Shown: positions 44,109 through 55,160 of the stretch, in pieces | Layout: each line of letters begins with the position of its first letter | Numbering within the stretch: the first letter of the stretch is position 1 | Source: Stenotrophomonas bentonitica | Lineage (GTDB): Bacteria; Pseudomonadota; Gammaproteobacteria; Xanthomonadales; Xanthomonadaceae | NCBI RefSeq assembly: GCF_013185915.1 | Contig: NZ_JAAZUH010000005.1 | Coordinates: 1 to 64,000 of the forward strand | Direction: 5' to 3' | Length of the DNA: 64,000 nt | The notes under the pieces: generated by a model | Database searches by the model: none | What the model was told of the DNA's origin: nothing | Seen by the model: the letters and a program-made list of their open reading frames with translations, nothing else | Program-made: the position numbers and the translations under genes

Positions 44109-45215
44109 ATGTCGCTCTTTCGATATACCCGCGCCGGTCGCGAGCCGGATTCGCCGCGCCCGCCGCATTCGCCGCTGTTGTGGATCGGCCTGATCGCACT
44201 GATTGCCGGTGCGGTGGTGCTGGCCTTTGCCTGGCTGGCCGGCTGGATCGGGCGCGACCGGGTGACGGCGCAGACCTTCACCGACACCATTGAAGCCACC
44301 GGCGCCAAGCACGCGGGGTTCCGCCGCGCGCACAGCAAGGGCGTGTGCGTGAGCGGCAGCTTCCAGGGCACGCCGGACGGCGCCGCGCTCAGCTCGGCGC
44401 GGGTGTTCCGCCAGCAGCAGGTGCCGGTGCTGGGCCGCCTCTCGATCGGCGGCGGCGACCCGCATGGTGCCGATGCCAGCGCGCGGGTGCGCAGCATGGC
44501 GTTGCAGCTTGTCACCGATGATGGCCAGGAATGGCGCACCGCCATGAACAGCTTCCCGTTCTTTGCGGTGCCCACTACTGAGGCGTTCCTGGAGCAGACC
44601 CGCGCCGGCATTCCCGACCCGGCCACCGGCAAGCCGGACCCGGCCAAACAGGCGGCCATTGCCGCGAAGTACCCGTCGGCGCGTGCGTTCGGGGCGTGGG
44701 CGAAGTCTGCGCCGTGGTCCACCAGCTGGGCCAACACCGATTACAACGGGGTGAACAGTTTCCGCTTCACCGCCGCCGACGGTACAGAACAGGCAGTGCG
44801 CTGGAGCATGGTGCCGCAGGCTGCCTTCGAGGCGATGAGCCCCGAGCAGCGCGCGCAGGCGAGCGTGGATTACCTGGCCGACGAGTTCGCGCAGCGGCTG
44901 GCGCAGGGACCGGTGCGTTGGGATATGTGGATCACGCTGGCCGAGCCGGGTGATGCGATCAATGATCCTTCCATCCCGTGGCCGGATACCCGCCGCCGGG
45001 TCAAGGCCGGCACGCTCAGCCTGACCGCGATGCAGCCGCAGGCCAACGGCGCCTGCAATAACGTGAACTTCGATCCGCTGATCCTGCCGAGCGGGATCGC
45101 CGGTACCGATGACCCGATCCTGGCCGCGCGGTCTGCGGTGTATTCGGAGTCGTTCAACCGCCGCGAGCGCGAGACGGCGAGCGGTGCGGCGCCGGCCGGG
45201 GGAGCACGTCGATGA
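44109..45215 (+). CDS. Membrane-anchored catalase-related peroxidase
   Basis: A 368-residue protein with one N-terminal membrane helix (about 20-44) and an extracytoplasmic catalase-fold domain. The conserved region FRRAHSKGVCVSGSF carries the distal His, and the C-terminal NFDPLILPSGIAGTDDPILA followed by RSAVYSESFNRR carries the proximal Tyr expected in catalase-family peroxidases (SrpA-like). These act as heme peroxidases more than as true catalases. The ATG at 44109 is used; an upstream ATG at 44079 is also in frame. It overlaps the cytochrome b561 gene by 4 bases. Confidence 0.85.
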   Translation: MSLFRYTRAGREPDSPRPPHSPLLWIGLIALIAGAVVLAFAWLAGWIGRDRVTAQTFTDTIEATGAKHAGFRRAHSKGVCVSGSFQGTPDGAALSSARVFRQQQVPVLGRLSIGGGDPHGADASARVRSMALQLVTDDGQEWRTAMNSFPFFAVPTTEAFLEQTRAGIPDPATGKPDPAKQAAIAAKYPSARAFGAWAKSAPWSTSWANTDYNGVNSFRFTAADGTEQAVRWSMVPQAAFEAMSPEQRAQASVDYLADEFAQRLAQGPVRWDMWITLAEPGDAINDPSIPWPDTRRRVKAGTLSLTAMQPQANGACNNVNFDPLILPSGIAGTDDPILAARSAVYSESFNRRERETASGAAPAGGARR

Positions 45216-45754
45216 AGGCGGACAACGGGCACTTCAATCTGACTGCGCGGGTGCTGCACTGGCTGATGGCGGTGCTGATCCTGACCATGCTGTTCGTGGG
45301 CGTGACCATGGTCGCCTCGCTGCACTGGCGGCCGATGCTGGTGGACCTGCACCGGCCGTTGGGTATCGCGATCCTGCTGCTGGCCGTGGTGCGGCTGGTG
45401 AACCGGCTGCGTCATCGTCCGCCGCCGCTGCCGGCGGATCTGCCGGCATGGCAGAAGTTTGCCGCGCATGCCTCGCATTGGATGCTGTACGGGTTGATGC
45501 TGGCGATGCCGCTGGTGGGCTGGGCGATGTTGTCGGCCGGTGGTTATCCGATCCAGATGTGGAAGGGGGTGTTGTTGCCGCCGATTCTTCCGCATGACGT
45601 GGCGCTGTATGCGGCGCTGCGCGGTGCGCATAGCGTGCTGGCGTATGTGTTGTTCGCCACGGTGGTGCTGCATTTGAGTGCCGCGTTGTTCCACCTGTGG
45701 GTACGCCGCGATGGCGTGTTCCAGGCGATGGCGAAAGGGCCTGAGCGGCGTTAG
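45212..45754 (+). CDS. Cytochrome b561-family membrane protein
   Basis: A 180-residue protein with four membrane helices and the conserved histidines of the bacterial b561 group: LTARVLHWLMA (H16), LHRPLG, FAAHASHWM and RGAHSVLAY. It probably binds two hemes b and moves electrons across the inner membrane. Overlap with the peroxidase gene suggests that it supplies electrons, directly or indirectly, to that enzyme. It is convergent with the response-regulator gene; their ends overlap by 4 bases. Confidence 0.87.
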   Translation: MKADNGHFNLTARVLHWLMAVLILTMLFVGVTMVASLHWRPMLVDLHRPLGIAILLLAVVRLVNRLRHRPPPLPADLPAWQKFAAHASHWMLYGLMLAMPLVGWAMLSAGGYPIQMWKGVLLPPILPHDVALYAALRGAHSVLAYVLFATVVLHLSAALFHLWVRRDGVFQAMAKGPERR

Positions 45755-46349
45755 AGCCAACCCTTCTGCCGCGCCAACCGGTACGCCTCGATCCGGTTGG
45801 CCACGCCCAGCTTGCCGATGCACTCGGACAGATAATTGCGCACCGTGCCGTGCGAGAGGCCCAGCTGGGTGGCGATCTCGCTGGCCGAGCGGCCGTCGCC
45901 GGACAGGCGCAGCACCTGGCGTTCGCGGTCGTTGAGCGGGTCGGCCTGCGACCAGGCATCCAGCGCCAGTTGCGGGTCGATGGCTCGGCCGCCGTGCTGC
46001 ACCTGGCGCAGCGCGTCGGCCAGCTTTTCCGCCGGTGCGTCCTTCAACAGATAGCCGCACACGCCGGCATCCAGCGCGCGGCGCAGAAACCCCGAGCGCG
46101 CGAAGGTGGTCACGATCACCACCTTGATCGGCAGTTCATGCCGCGAGATGCGCTGCGCCAGCTCCAGCCCGGAGAGTCCGGGCATTTCGATGTCCGTGAC
46201 CAGGATGTCCGGCTTCAGCTGCTGGAGCATCCGCCACGCTGCTTCCCCATCGGCGGCAGCGCCCAGCACTTCGATGTCCGGCTCCAGCCCCAGCAGCGCC
46301 GACAACGCGCCGCGCACCATGGCCTGGTCTTCTGCGAGGACGATGCGGA

Positions 46350-46353
<4 letters not shown>
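45751..46353 (-). CDS. LuxR/NarL-family response regulator (DesR-like)
   Basis: A 200-residue regulator: a receiver domain with D9, phospho-acceptor D54 (DILVTDIEMPG) and the conserved Lys in YLLKDAP, then a C-terminal LuxR helix-turn-helix (about 138-195, LNDRERQVLRLSGDGRSASE). It resembles DesR-type regulators paired with DesK-like kinases. Its start overlaps the kinase stop by 4 bases. The divergent MacAB-like operon is the obvious target candidate. Confidence 0.9.
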
Positions 46354-47603
<1,250 letters not shown>

Positions 47604-47787
47604 GGCACCCAGTTTCGCGCGTCGCCATCGGCCCGGCCAGTGGTCCCGATCACCCCAAGCGGGTGACAGCTGTCACTGCCCGCGGCGCCGCTTTGCCGGG
47701 CATCCTGTGCCCCACCCGGCACCCCGCCGGTTTGCCCGCAACGATGGTTGCGGTCACACTCGGCCCGATTCCACGTCCAGACTCACG

Positions 47788-49035
47788 ATGAACGCATCCG
47801 CTGAACTGCTCAAGGAACTCCGCATCGACCGCAACAAGGCCTCGGCGCCGCCGCCGTCGGGCTCGCCCCGCCGTGGCTTGTGGATCGGTCTGGCCATCGT
47901 CGCGCTGCTGGTGCTGGGCGGTATCGCCTGGTTCCTGTTCGGCCGAGAGCGCCCCATCGAGGTCAGCACCGTACCGGTGGTGGCGATCCAGCAGGGAACT
48001 GCCAGCAGCTCGGTGCTCGACGCCAGCGGCTACGTGGTGGCCCGGCGCATGGCCACGGTCTCGGCCAAGATCACCGGCAAGGTCCGCGAGGTGATGATCG
48101 AGGAAGGCATGCGGGTGGAAGAAGGCCAGGTGATGGCCACCCTGGACCCGATCGACGCCAACGCCCAGCGCAGCCTCTCGGCCTCGCAGCTGGAAGCGGC
48201 GCGCAGCCAGCTGGCCGGGTTGAAGGCGCAGGTGGCGCAGGCCGATGCCGAAGCCGGTCGCCTGCAGAAGCTGGTCGGCCAGCAGCTGGTCTCGCGTTCG
48301 CAGTACGACCTTGCCATGGCCCAGCGCGACAGCCTGCGGGCCCAGCTCAAGACCGCCGAACGCAATACCCGCGTGGCCGGCGACGCGCTGGCCATCGCCG
48401 AGCTCGGCGTGGACAACAACACCGTGCGCGCGCCGTTCTCCGGCGTGGTCACCGCCAAGGCCGCGCAGCCGGGCGAGATCGTCTCGCCGCTGTCGGCCGG
48501 TGGCGGCTTCACCCGTACCGGTATCGGCACCATCGTGGACATGGACTCGCTGGAGATCGAAGTTGAAGTGGGCGAGGCCTTCATCGGCCGCGTGCAGCCG
48601 AAGATGCCGGTGGAAGCCACCCTCAACGCCTACCCGGAATGGAAGATCCCGGCCGAGGTGATCGCCATCATTCCCACCGCCGACCGCGGCAAGGCCACGG
48701 TCAAGGTGCGCATCGCATTGAAGGTGAAAGACCCGCGCATCGTGCCGGAAATGGGCGTGCGGGTGAGCTTCCTGGAAGCGGCCGCGCCGACCCAGGCGGC
48801 TGCACCCAAGGGCGTGCGCGTACCGGCCTCGGCGCTGGTCGAGCGCGACCAGAAGACCGTGGCCTTCGTGGTCGGCGACGACAAGCGCGTGCAGCAGGTG
48901 CCGGTCACGGTCGGCGTGGCCCTCAACAACGACCGCCAGGTCACCGCCGGCCTCAGCGCCGGCGAGCAGGTGGTCAACAACCCACCCCCGGAACTGCGCG
49001 ACGGCAGTGCCGTAGTGGAAAAGCAACCGCAGTAA
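47788..49035 (+). CDS. Efflux periplasmic adaptor protein (MacA/HlyD type)
   Basis: A 415-residue membrane-fusion protein. One N-terminal membrane helix (about 32-52), a first lipoyl half (SSSVLDASGYVVARRMATV), a coiled-coil hairpin (about 135-205, SASQLEAARSQLAGLKAQV), the second lipoyl half (NNTVRAPFSGVVTAKAAQPG) and a beta-barrel domain follow in order. It would bridge the inner-membrane ABC transporter and an outer-membrane channel, which is not encoded nearby. The ATG at 47788 is chosen because it gives the cytoplasmic N-terminus and helix. Confidence 0.9.
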   Translation: MNASAELLKELRIDRNKASAPPPSGSPRRGLWIGLAIVALLVLGGIAWFLFGRERPIEVSTVPVVAIQQGTASSSVLDASGYVVARRMATVSAKITGKVREVMIEEGMRVEEGQVMATLDPIDANAQRSLSASQLEAARSQLAGLKAQVAQADAEAGRLQKLVGQQLVSRSQYDLAMAQRDSLRAQLKTAERNTRVAGDALAIAELGVDNNTVRAPFSGVVTAKAAQPGEIVSPLSAGGGFTRTGIGTIVDMDSLEIEVEVGEAFIGRVQPKMPVEATLNAYPEWKIPAEVIAIIPTADRGKATVKVRIALKVKDPRIVPEMGVRVSFLEAAAPTQAAAPKGVRVPASALVERDQKTVAFVVGDDKRVQQVPVTVGVALNNDRQVTAGLSAGEQVVNNPPPELRDGSAVVEKQPQ

Positions 49036-49156
49036 GCAGGGCGGTGCCGCGACCTGGTCGCGAGCCGAGCTAGTGCGATTCCCGTGCCGTCCCGGCGCGC
49101 GCGTGGGCGGCTGCCCGCGATCTTTTTCCTCTTCATCGATTTACGGAGAACCACCC

Positions 49157-49846
<690 letters not shown>

Positions 49847-49860
49847 CGGAGGTCACTGCG

Positions 49861-51018
49861 ATGAAGTATTTCTCGCTCATATGGGCGCAGCTGTTCCGCA
49901 GCAAGACGCGGACCCTGCTGACCCTGCTTTCGGTGGTGGCCGCGTTCCTGCTGTTCGGCATGCTCGACTCGGTGCGCGTGGCCTTCAGCTCGGGCGGCAG
50001 CGTGGAAGGCGCCAACCGCCTGATCGTGGCCTCGCGCCTGTCCATCACCCAGTCGCTGCCGATCCGCCTGGAACCGCAGGTGCGCCAAGTACCAGGGGTG
50101 AAGGACGTGACCTCGGGCATGTGGTTCGGCGGCATCTACCAGGACCCGAAGAATTTCTTCCCCAACTTCTCGGTGGCGCCGAACTACTTCGACGTGTACC
50201 GCGAGCTGCAGCTGCCGCCGGACCAGCTCAAGGCCTTCCAGGACACCCGTACCGGCGCGGTGGTCGGCGAGACCCTGGCCAAGGAGTTCGGCTGGAAGAT
50301 CGGCGACACCATTCCGCTGCAGGCCACCATCTTCCCGCGCGGGGGCAGCAACGACTGGCCGCTGCAGCTGGTAGGCGTGTTCCGCTCCAAGGACCGCACC
50401 CTGGCGGCCAATGAAGAACGCCAGCTGATGATGAACTGGAAGTACTTCGACGAGTCCAACGACTACATCAAGAACCAGGTCAGCTGGTTCACGGTCACCC
50501 TGGACAACCCGGACCATGCCTCGCGCGTGGCCCAGGCCATCGATGCGATCTCGGCCAACTCCGACCATGAAACCAAGACCCAGACCGAGTCTGCCTTCCA
50601 GCAGGCGTTCGTGAAGCAGTTCGCCGACATCGGGCTGATCGTCACCTCGATCATGGGCGCGGTGTTCTTCACCCTGCTGCTGCTCACCGGCAACACCATG
50701 GCCCAGGCGGTGCGCGAGCGGGTGCCGGAGCTGGCCACGCTGAAGACGCTGGGCTTCAAGGACAGCACGGTGCTGGTACTGGTGATGATCGAGGCGGTGC
50801 TGCTGATCGGGCTGGGCGGTGCCATCGGCATGGCCCTGGCTGCCACCATCCTGCCGATCCTGTCGCCGAAGACACAGGGCCTGCTGCCGCCGCACGTGCC
50901 GACCCAGACCTGGGCGATGGGCGTGGCGCTGATCCTGGTCATCGGCGTGGTGGTGGGCCTGCTGCCGGCGCTGCGCGCCAAGCGGCTGAAGATCGTCGAC
51001 GCCCTCGCGGGCCGCTGA
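49861..51018 (+). CDS. ABC transporter permease (FtsX/MacB-type) 1
   Basis: A 385-residue inner-membrane permease with four membrane helices: one at about 20-40, then a large periplasmic domain (about 45-260), then three at about 265-375. The C-terminal helices carry the FtsX-like pattern VRERVPELATLKTLGFKDSTV. GGAGG lies 6-10 bases upstream of the ATG. It pairs with the next gene to form a heterodimeric membrane part. Confidence 0.9.
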   Translation: MKYFSLIWAQLFRSKTRTLLTLLSVVAAFLLFGMLDSVRVAFSSGGSVEGANRLIVASRLSITQSLPIRLEPQVRQVPGVKDVTSGMWFGGIYQDPKNFFPNFSVAPNYFDVYRELQLPPDQLKAFQDTRTGAVVGETLAKEFGWKIGDTIPLQATIFPRGGSNDWPLQLVGVFRSKDRTLAANEERQLMMNWKYFDESNDYIKNQVSWFTVTLDNPDHASRVAQAIDAISANSDHETKTQTESAFQQAFVKQFADIGLIVTSIMGAVFFTLLLLTGNTMAQAVRERVPELATLKTLGFKDSTVLVLVMIEAVLLIGLGGAIGMALAATILPILSPKTQGLLPPHVPTQTWAMGVALILVIGVVVGLLPALRAKRLKIVDALAGR

Positions 51019-51029
51019 GGAGAACCGAC

Positions 51030-52340
51030 ATGAAGAAGCAATGGTTGGGCAATCTGTTGTCGGTGCTGCTGCTCGCGGTGGCGCTGGTGGTGTGGATCAT
51101 GCTGCCGTGGCCGGCGGTGCTGGCGGTGGTTGCAGCCGTGGTGCTGTGGCTGCTGCTCACCCGCAGCGGGCGGCTGGCGCTGGCCGCCACGCGGATCGGC
51201 GTGGCCAGCCTTCCGCAGCGCTGGGGCGCGTCCTCGGTGGTGGTGGTGGGCATTGCCGGCGTGGTCGGCGTGCTGGTGGCGATGCTGGCGATGGGCCAGG
51301 GCTTCCAGGCCACCCTTAACAGCACCGGAGATGAGAGCACCGCGATCGTGCTGCGCGGCGGTTCGCAGGCGGAAACCAATTCGGTGATCACCCGCGACCA
51401 GGTGCCGCTGCTGTCCACGGTGCCGGGCGTGACCAAGGACGCGCAGGGCAAGCCGATGATCTCGCCGGAGCTCTCGCAGGTGGTGAACCTGGTCTCCAAG
51501 GGCGACGGCACCGACGTCAACGCGCAGTTCCGTGGCGTGGGCGAGATGGCCTGGGCGGTGCACGACAAGGTCAAGATCACCGAAGGCCGGCGCTTCAATC
51601 CCGGCCTGCGCGAGATCGTGGTCGGCAAGGGTGCGCAGGGACAGTTCCGTGGGCTGGAGGTGGGCAAGACGCTCAACCTGGGCAACCAGCAGTGGACGGT
51701 GGTCGGGGTGTTCAACTCCGGCGACGCGCACGATTCGGAGCTGTGGACCGACGCTGAAACCCTGGCCAACACTTACCAGCGCAGTGCCTGGCAGTCGATC
51801 ACGGTGCGCACTGACGGTGAGGCAGGCTTCAAGCAGTTCAAGGCCGGCGTCGCCGCCGACCCGCGCCTGAAGCTGGACGTGGAAACCACCAAGGCGTACT
51901 ACGCCAAGCAGGGCGGTGGCCTGAACACGCTGATCAAGGTGCTGGGCACGGTGATCGGCGCGATCATGGCGGTGGGTGCGGTGTTCGGTGCGCTCAACAC
52001 CATGTACGCGGCGGTCGCCACCCGCGCGCGCGAGATCGCCACCATGCGCGCCATCGGCTTCCGTGGCGTGCCGGTGGTCACCGCGATCATGCTGGAAACC
52101 ATGCTGCTGGCGCTGATCGGCGGCCTGTTGGGCGGGCTGGTGGCCTGGGCCATCTTCAACGGCTACAGCGTCTCCACCATCGGCAGCAACTTCAGCCAGG
52201 TGGTGTTCCAGTTCAAGGTCTCACCCGAGCTGCTGTGGAGCGGGTTGAAGTGGGCGCTGGGGATCGGGCTGGTGGGCGGGCTGTTCCCCGCACTGCGCGC
52301 GGCGCGGCTGCCGATTACTACCGCGTTGCGGGAGACCTGA
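51030..52340 (+). CDS. ABC transporter permease (FtsX/MacB-type) 2
   Basis: A 436-residue permease with two helices near the N-terminus (about 8-50), a further one at about 70-90, a MacB-like periplasmic domain (about 95-290) and three C-terminal helices containing ATRAREIATMRAIGFRGVPV. It starts 11 bases after the first permease gene. Together with the adaptor and ATPase it makes a MacAB-like tripartite exporter. Typical substrates are peptides, lipids or antibiotics; this one is unknown. Confidence 0.9.
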   Translation: MKKQWLGNLLSVLLLAVALVVWIMLPWPAVLAVVAAVVLWLLLTRSGRLALAATRIGVASLPQRWGASSVVVVGIAGVVGVLVAMLAMGQGFQATLNSTGDESTAIVLRGGSQAETNSVITRDQVPLLSTVPGVTKDAQGKPMISPELSQVVNLVSKGDGTDVNAQFRGVGEMAWAVHDKVKITEGRRFNPGLREIVVGKGAQGQFRGLEVGKTLNLGNQQWTVVGVFNSGDAHDSELWTDAETLANTYQRSAWQSITVRTDGEAGFKQFKAGVAADPRLKLDVETTKAYYAKQGGGLNTLIKVLGTVIGAIMAVGAVFGALNTMYAAVATRAREIATMRAIGFRGVPVVTAIMLETMLLALIGGLLGGLVAWAIFNGYSVSTIGSNFSQVVFQFKVSPELLWSGLKWALGIGLVGGLFPALRAARLPITTALRET

Positions 52341-52351
52341 TTGCTGGCAGA

Positions 52352-52377
52352 GACCGTGCCCCGGGGGGGGCACGGTC
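52352..52377. terminator. GC-rich hairpin between convergent genes
   Basis: GACCGTGCCCC and GGGGCACGGTC form an 11-bp stem with a G4 loop, 11 bases after the efflux operon stop and 22 bases from the stop of the convergent gene. There is no T-run. Confidence 0.55.
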
Positions 52378-52399
52378 GGTTGCGTCGCAGTAGCTACCA

Positions 52400-53266
52400 C
52401 TAGTAGTTCGCGATCCGGCACTGGGGCTTTCCTTGGACGCGACTGCAGGAAAAGACCATGTCCACGTAGCCGGGCAGCTCGCCGATCACCTCCACGCCCG
52501 CCCATTTGGCGCGGTCCATGAAGAAGGGCCTAAGCGCTGCGTACTCCTTGCGATACAGAAACTCGCGCGGCGCACCGTCTGCATGCAGGAAGTCCTCTGG
52601 CGTTTCCTGCATTCGCGCATAACGGTCACCTGATTCCAGATATTCCCAACGACGGGTTTCATGGTCGAAGTAGAACTCGATGAATCCCAGATACGCGGTA
52701 ATGATGTTGAGGCGGGAGATGAGAGGCGTTATCCCTCCCCACGGGGATTCGATGCGCAGCACGCGCCCGTGTTCGGTATCCGCGTTGAGATAGTCGAAGC
52801 GAATTGCGCGCGTTATCATCCGCCGCGCCGTTTCGCGGGCTTCCAGATGTCTGGGATTGACGCCCGCAACGTGATGACCCCACAGGATGGTACTGCTTTG
52901 CGGCTGTTCCAGGGCCACATGGGGCGCACCCGGCGGCTGCAACGATACCGTCCCCCATGGATCAACGAATTCGTCCCGCCTCTCGTCGTACAGCCTCATC
53001 ATCTGGTTGTACTGCGTGCGTATCCATGGCTCCGGCACGAAATGGGTCGCCACGCGTTGGCCATTGACCTCGGTCACATCGAAGCCCTGGATATTGGTCC
53101 AACTCGCGCCGTTGTAAATGTAGTGCTGTCCGACCCCAAGCGACTCTGCACGCTCATACATCTCACTGGCAGTGCACATGTAACAGGGCCGGGCAAGAGG
53201 ATCCTCCACCGACGCCACTGCCGGATACGGCAACGCGGCCAATAGCAACCACCACACCTTCTTCAT
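52400..53266 (-). CDS. Exported hypothetical protein
   Basis: A 288-residue protein with a short signal peptide (about 1-19, YPAVAS). It contains a Cys-rich start (RPCYMCTASEMYERA) with two spaced cysteines, many aromatic and charged residues and two further cysteines near the end (FSCSRVQGKPQC). It is probably periplasmic, with disulfides. No family recognised. The start is the second of two adjacent ATGs, 6 bases after GGAG. Confidence 0.62.
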   Translation of the reverse strand: MKKVWWLLLAALPYPAVASVEDPLARPCYMCTASEMYERAESLGVGQHYIYNGASWTNIQGFDVTEVNGQRVATHFVPEPWIRTQYNQMMRLYDERRDEFVDPWGTVSLQPPGAPHVALEQPQSSTILWGHHVAGVNPRHLEARETARRMITRAIRFDYLNADTEHGRVLRIESPWGGITPLISRLNIITAYLGFIEFYFDHETRRWEYLESGDRYARMQETPEDFLHADGAPREFLYRKEYAALRPFFMDRAKWAGVEVIGELPGYVDMVFSCSRVQGKPQCRIANY

Positions 53267-53340
53267 CATCTGCTCCCTGATTGCCCGCACACGCGGGTAC
53301 AGGCAGTTCAGCAACAGGCGGAAGGGGTGACTATCGGAAT

Positions 53341-53384
53341 GAGGCGAAACGCGACGCCTCGGATGCATCATCCGGAATGATGCA
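53341..53384. promoter_or_regulatory. Two adjacent inverted repeats in a divergent intergenic region
   Basis: GAGGCG/CGCCTC (53341-53346 and 53355-53360, 8-base gap) and TGCATCAT/ATGATGCA (53364-53371 and 53377-53384, 5-base gap) lie 3 bases apart, in the 364-base region between two divergent genes. The second looks like a dimeric-regulator operator. The rest of this region shows no gene. Confidence 0.4.
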
Positions 53385-53630
53385 ACCCACACTCCATGAC
53401 AGGAGTGCGCAATACGTCATCGCCGCAACCGGGTTCACGCCTACGTTTTGGAACGCGGATCATGCCTACGGTGTGACGCAGTTCAATGGAAGCAGACAAC
53501 CGGCCTCGTCTTTGTCTGAAAAGTCCGAATCTTCATTGCGAATGCGGCACCCCGTGGATACTTTCGCGCCCTCGGAATGGGCGTGCGTCGCGGACGAATT
53601 GCGACATCGCCCGACCTACGGAGGGTGTGG

Positions 53631-55160
53631 ATGTCGACACAGAAGATTTCAGGCGCGTTTCGATCAGGCTTACGAACCTTGCCCGAAGGGCTGCTGATTG
53701 CTGGGCTGTTCGCCACAACGTGCTGGGCGACCAGGCAGGTTTCACTGGATCAGTTTTTCATACCGGCAGGCATACGAGTCGCAGCGTTGATCCTATGCCC
53801 TGTTCGGTTCTGGCCATACCTGTTGCTGGGCGAGTACGCCTACTATGGTCACCTGAGACTTCCCCTGATCGAGAAGTATGGCCTCTCCTGGGTCCTGATC
53901 TCCTCCGCGTTTCAGTTTCCAACTGCGGCGTGGGTCGTCTACCTGCATCGGCGACATATCGCTCGCCAGACGGATACATGGATGCTATCGGTCGCGACTG
54001 CTTCAGCAGTACTGATCGGAACAGGCACGGTTCTCATTGCCCATCTCCTTTGGCCCGTACCGCCGGCCGGAGGGATCGCGTCAATTGCGTTCAGAAGCAC
54101 GCTTGGCGACTACGTAGCGATCCTGACTGTTGTGCCACTGGCGGCGCTGTGGAGACAGCGGATGGATGTCGACTGGCCGTCGTTTCTGGACTCACGGACC
54201 ACATACGGCTTACTTGCACTTCTGGCATGCGGCTTCGTCTCGATCCTTCTTCCCCAAGGTTCAGTCGAACGAACGACTGCTCAACTTCTAATGGCGGCAC
54301 CTGTCATCGCGCTGACCTGCCTGCAGGGCTGGCTGGGGGCAGCCATTGGAATGCCCTTGATGAATCTCTTCGTCCGCGTTGGTACCCCGGTCACCGGACT
54401 TCCCTCTTCGTTTGATCTGGAATCATTCAACGTACAGCTGATTGCAGCCCTGTCAGGTACGGCGTTGCTTGCCCTTGGCTCACGGATCACGCACTTCTAC
54501 CATCAGTGCACTTTTCATGCGAGCGCCAGCCGGCAGGCCATCTCGAACGCTCGCACCTCCAATAGCGTGGGTGAACGCGAGCTCCGCAATCGAGCAATGG
54601 ATCTTAGGCGGATTGGGGACGGGCTTGAGTCCGCGCTGAGCGAGACCATCGATTGGCTGAAAGTTCGCGGACACCACGACATGGCCTCAAGTCTTCTGCA
54701 CGTTGCAACCGTTCACTCGAGGAAGTTCCGGGAGCAGACCAGCATGGTTTACCCAACCAGCATGGAGCATGTGGGGCTCTACCTGGCCCTTCAGATCGGA
54801 GGAGTCGGTGATGCCTGGCAACAGACAGCCAGGCTGGAGCGGCTTCATCTTTCAGGCGATCCTTGCCGGTTGGACCTGGATCTTCAGCTCAACGTCTATC
54901 GCGCAATGACAGAGGCGGTTTCCCTGCTGCTGGAATACGAGAAGGGAAACCTGTTGATCCGCGCCAGATGCGGTCGCCATGGAACCACCCGGGGCGTGGT
55001 GGTTACCATCGGCGCTGCGGACGTTCGGCACAGGCTATCCAGGAGCACAGTGACCATGGCGATTGGTCGGTTAAGTGGCCGGACCCAAGCCTACGGCGGA
55101 ACCGTTCAGTGCCTTCGTAATCGCATCCGGATGTCGTTCGCTGATCCGTCAACGTGCTAG
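53631..55160 (+). CDS. MASE1-domain membrane protein with a degenerate kinase-like C-terminus
   Basis: A 509-residue protein with eight or so hydrophobic segments (about 15-305) carrying the MASE1-type pattern (FFIPAGIRVAALILCPVRFWP, then WVLISSAFQF). The C-terminal 200 residues resemble the helical DHp and ATP-binding halves of a sensor kinase (DLDLQLNVYRAMTEAVSLLL at the N-box position), yet the phospho-His, the N-box Asn and the glycine boxes DxGxG and GxGxG are missing. I expect a catalytically dead sensor. GGAGG is 7-8 bases before the ATG at 53631. Its GC content is lower than the core genes. Confidence 0.72.
   Translation: MSTQKISGAFRSGLRTLPEGLLIAGLFATTCWATRQVSLDQFFIPAGIRVAALILCPVRFWPYLLLGEYAYYGHLRLPLIEKYGLSWVLISSAFQFPTAAWVVYLHRRHIARQTDTWMLSVATASAVLIGTGTVLIAHLLWPVPPAGGIASIAFRSTLGDYVAILTVVPLAALWRQRMDVDWPSFLDSRTTYGLLALLACGFVSILLPQGSVERTTAQLLMAAPVIALTCLQGWLGAAIGMPLMNLFVRVGTPVTGLPSSFDLESFNVQLIAALSGTALLALGSRITHFYHQCTFHASASRQAISNARTSNSVGERELRNRAMDLRRIGDGLESALSETIDWLKVRGHHDMASSLLHVATVHSRKFREQTSMVYPTSMEHVGLYLALQIGGVGDAWQQTARLERLHLSGDPCRLDLDLQLNVYRAMTEAVSLLLEYEKGNLLIRARCGRHGTTRGVVVTIGAADVRHRLSRSTVTMAIGRLSGRTQAYGGTVQCLRNRIRMSFADPSTC

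Noticed and set aside
42188..44737. 849-codon open frame antisense to the HAD, M17 and peroxidase genes
   Set aside because: It spans three well-supported genes on the other strand and has the composition of a GC-driven shadow.
53486..54415. Alternative frame covering the start of the MASE1 gene
   Set aside because: It has no ribosome site or family signal. The MASE1 frame has GGAGG, membrane helices and matching length.
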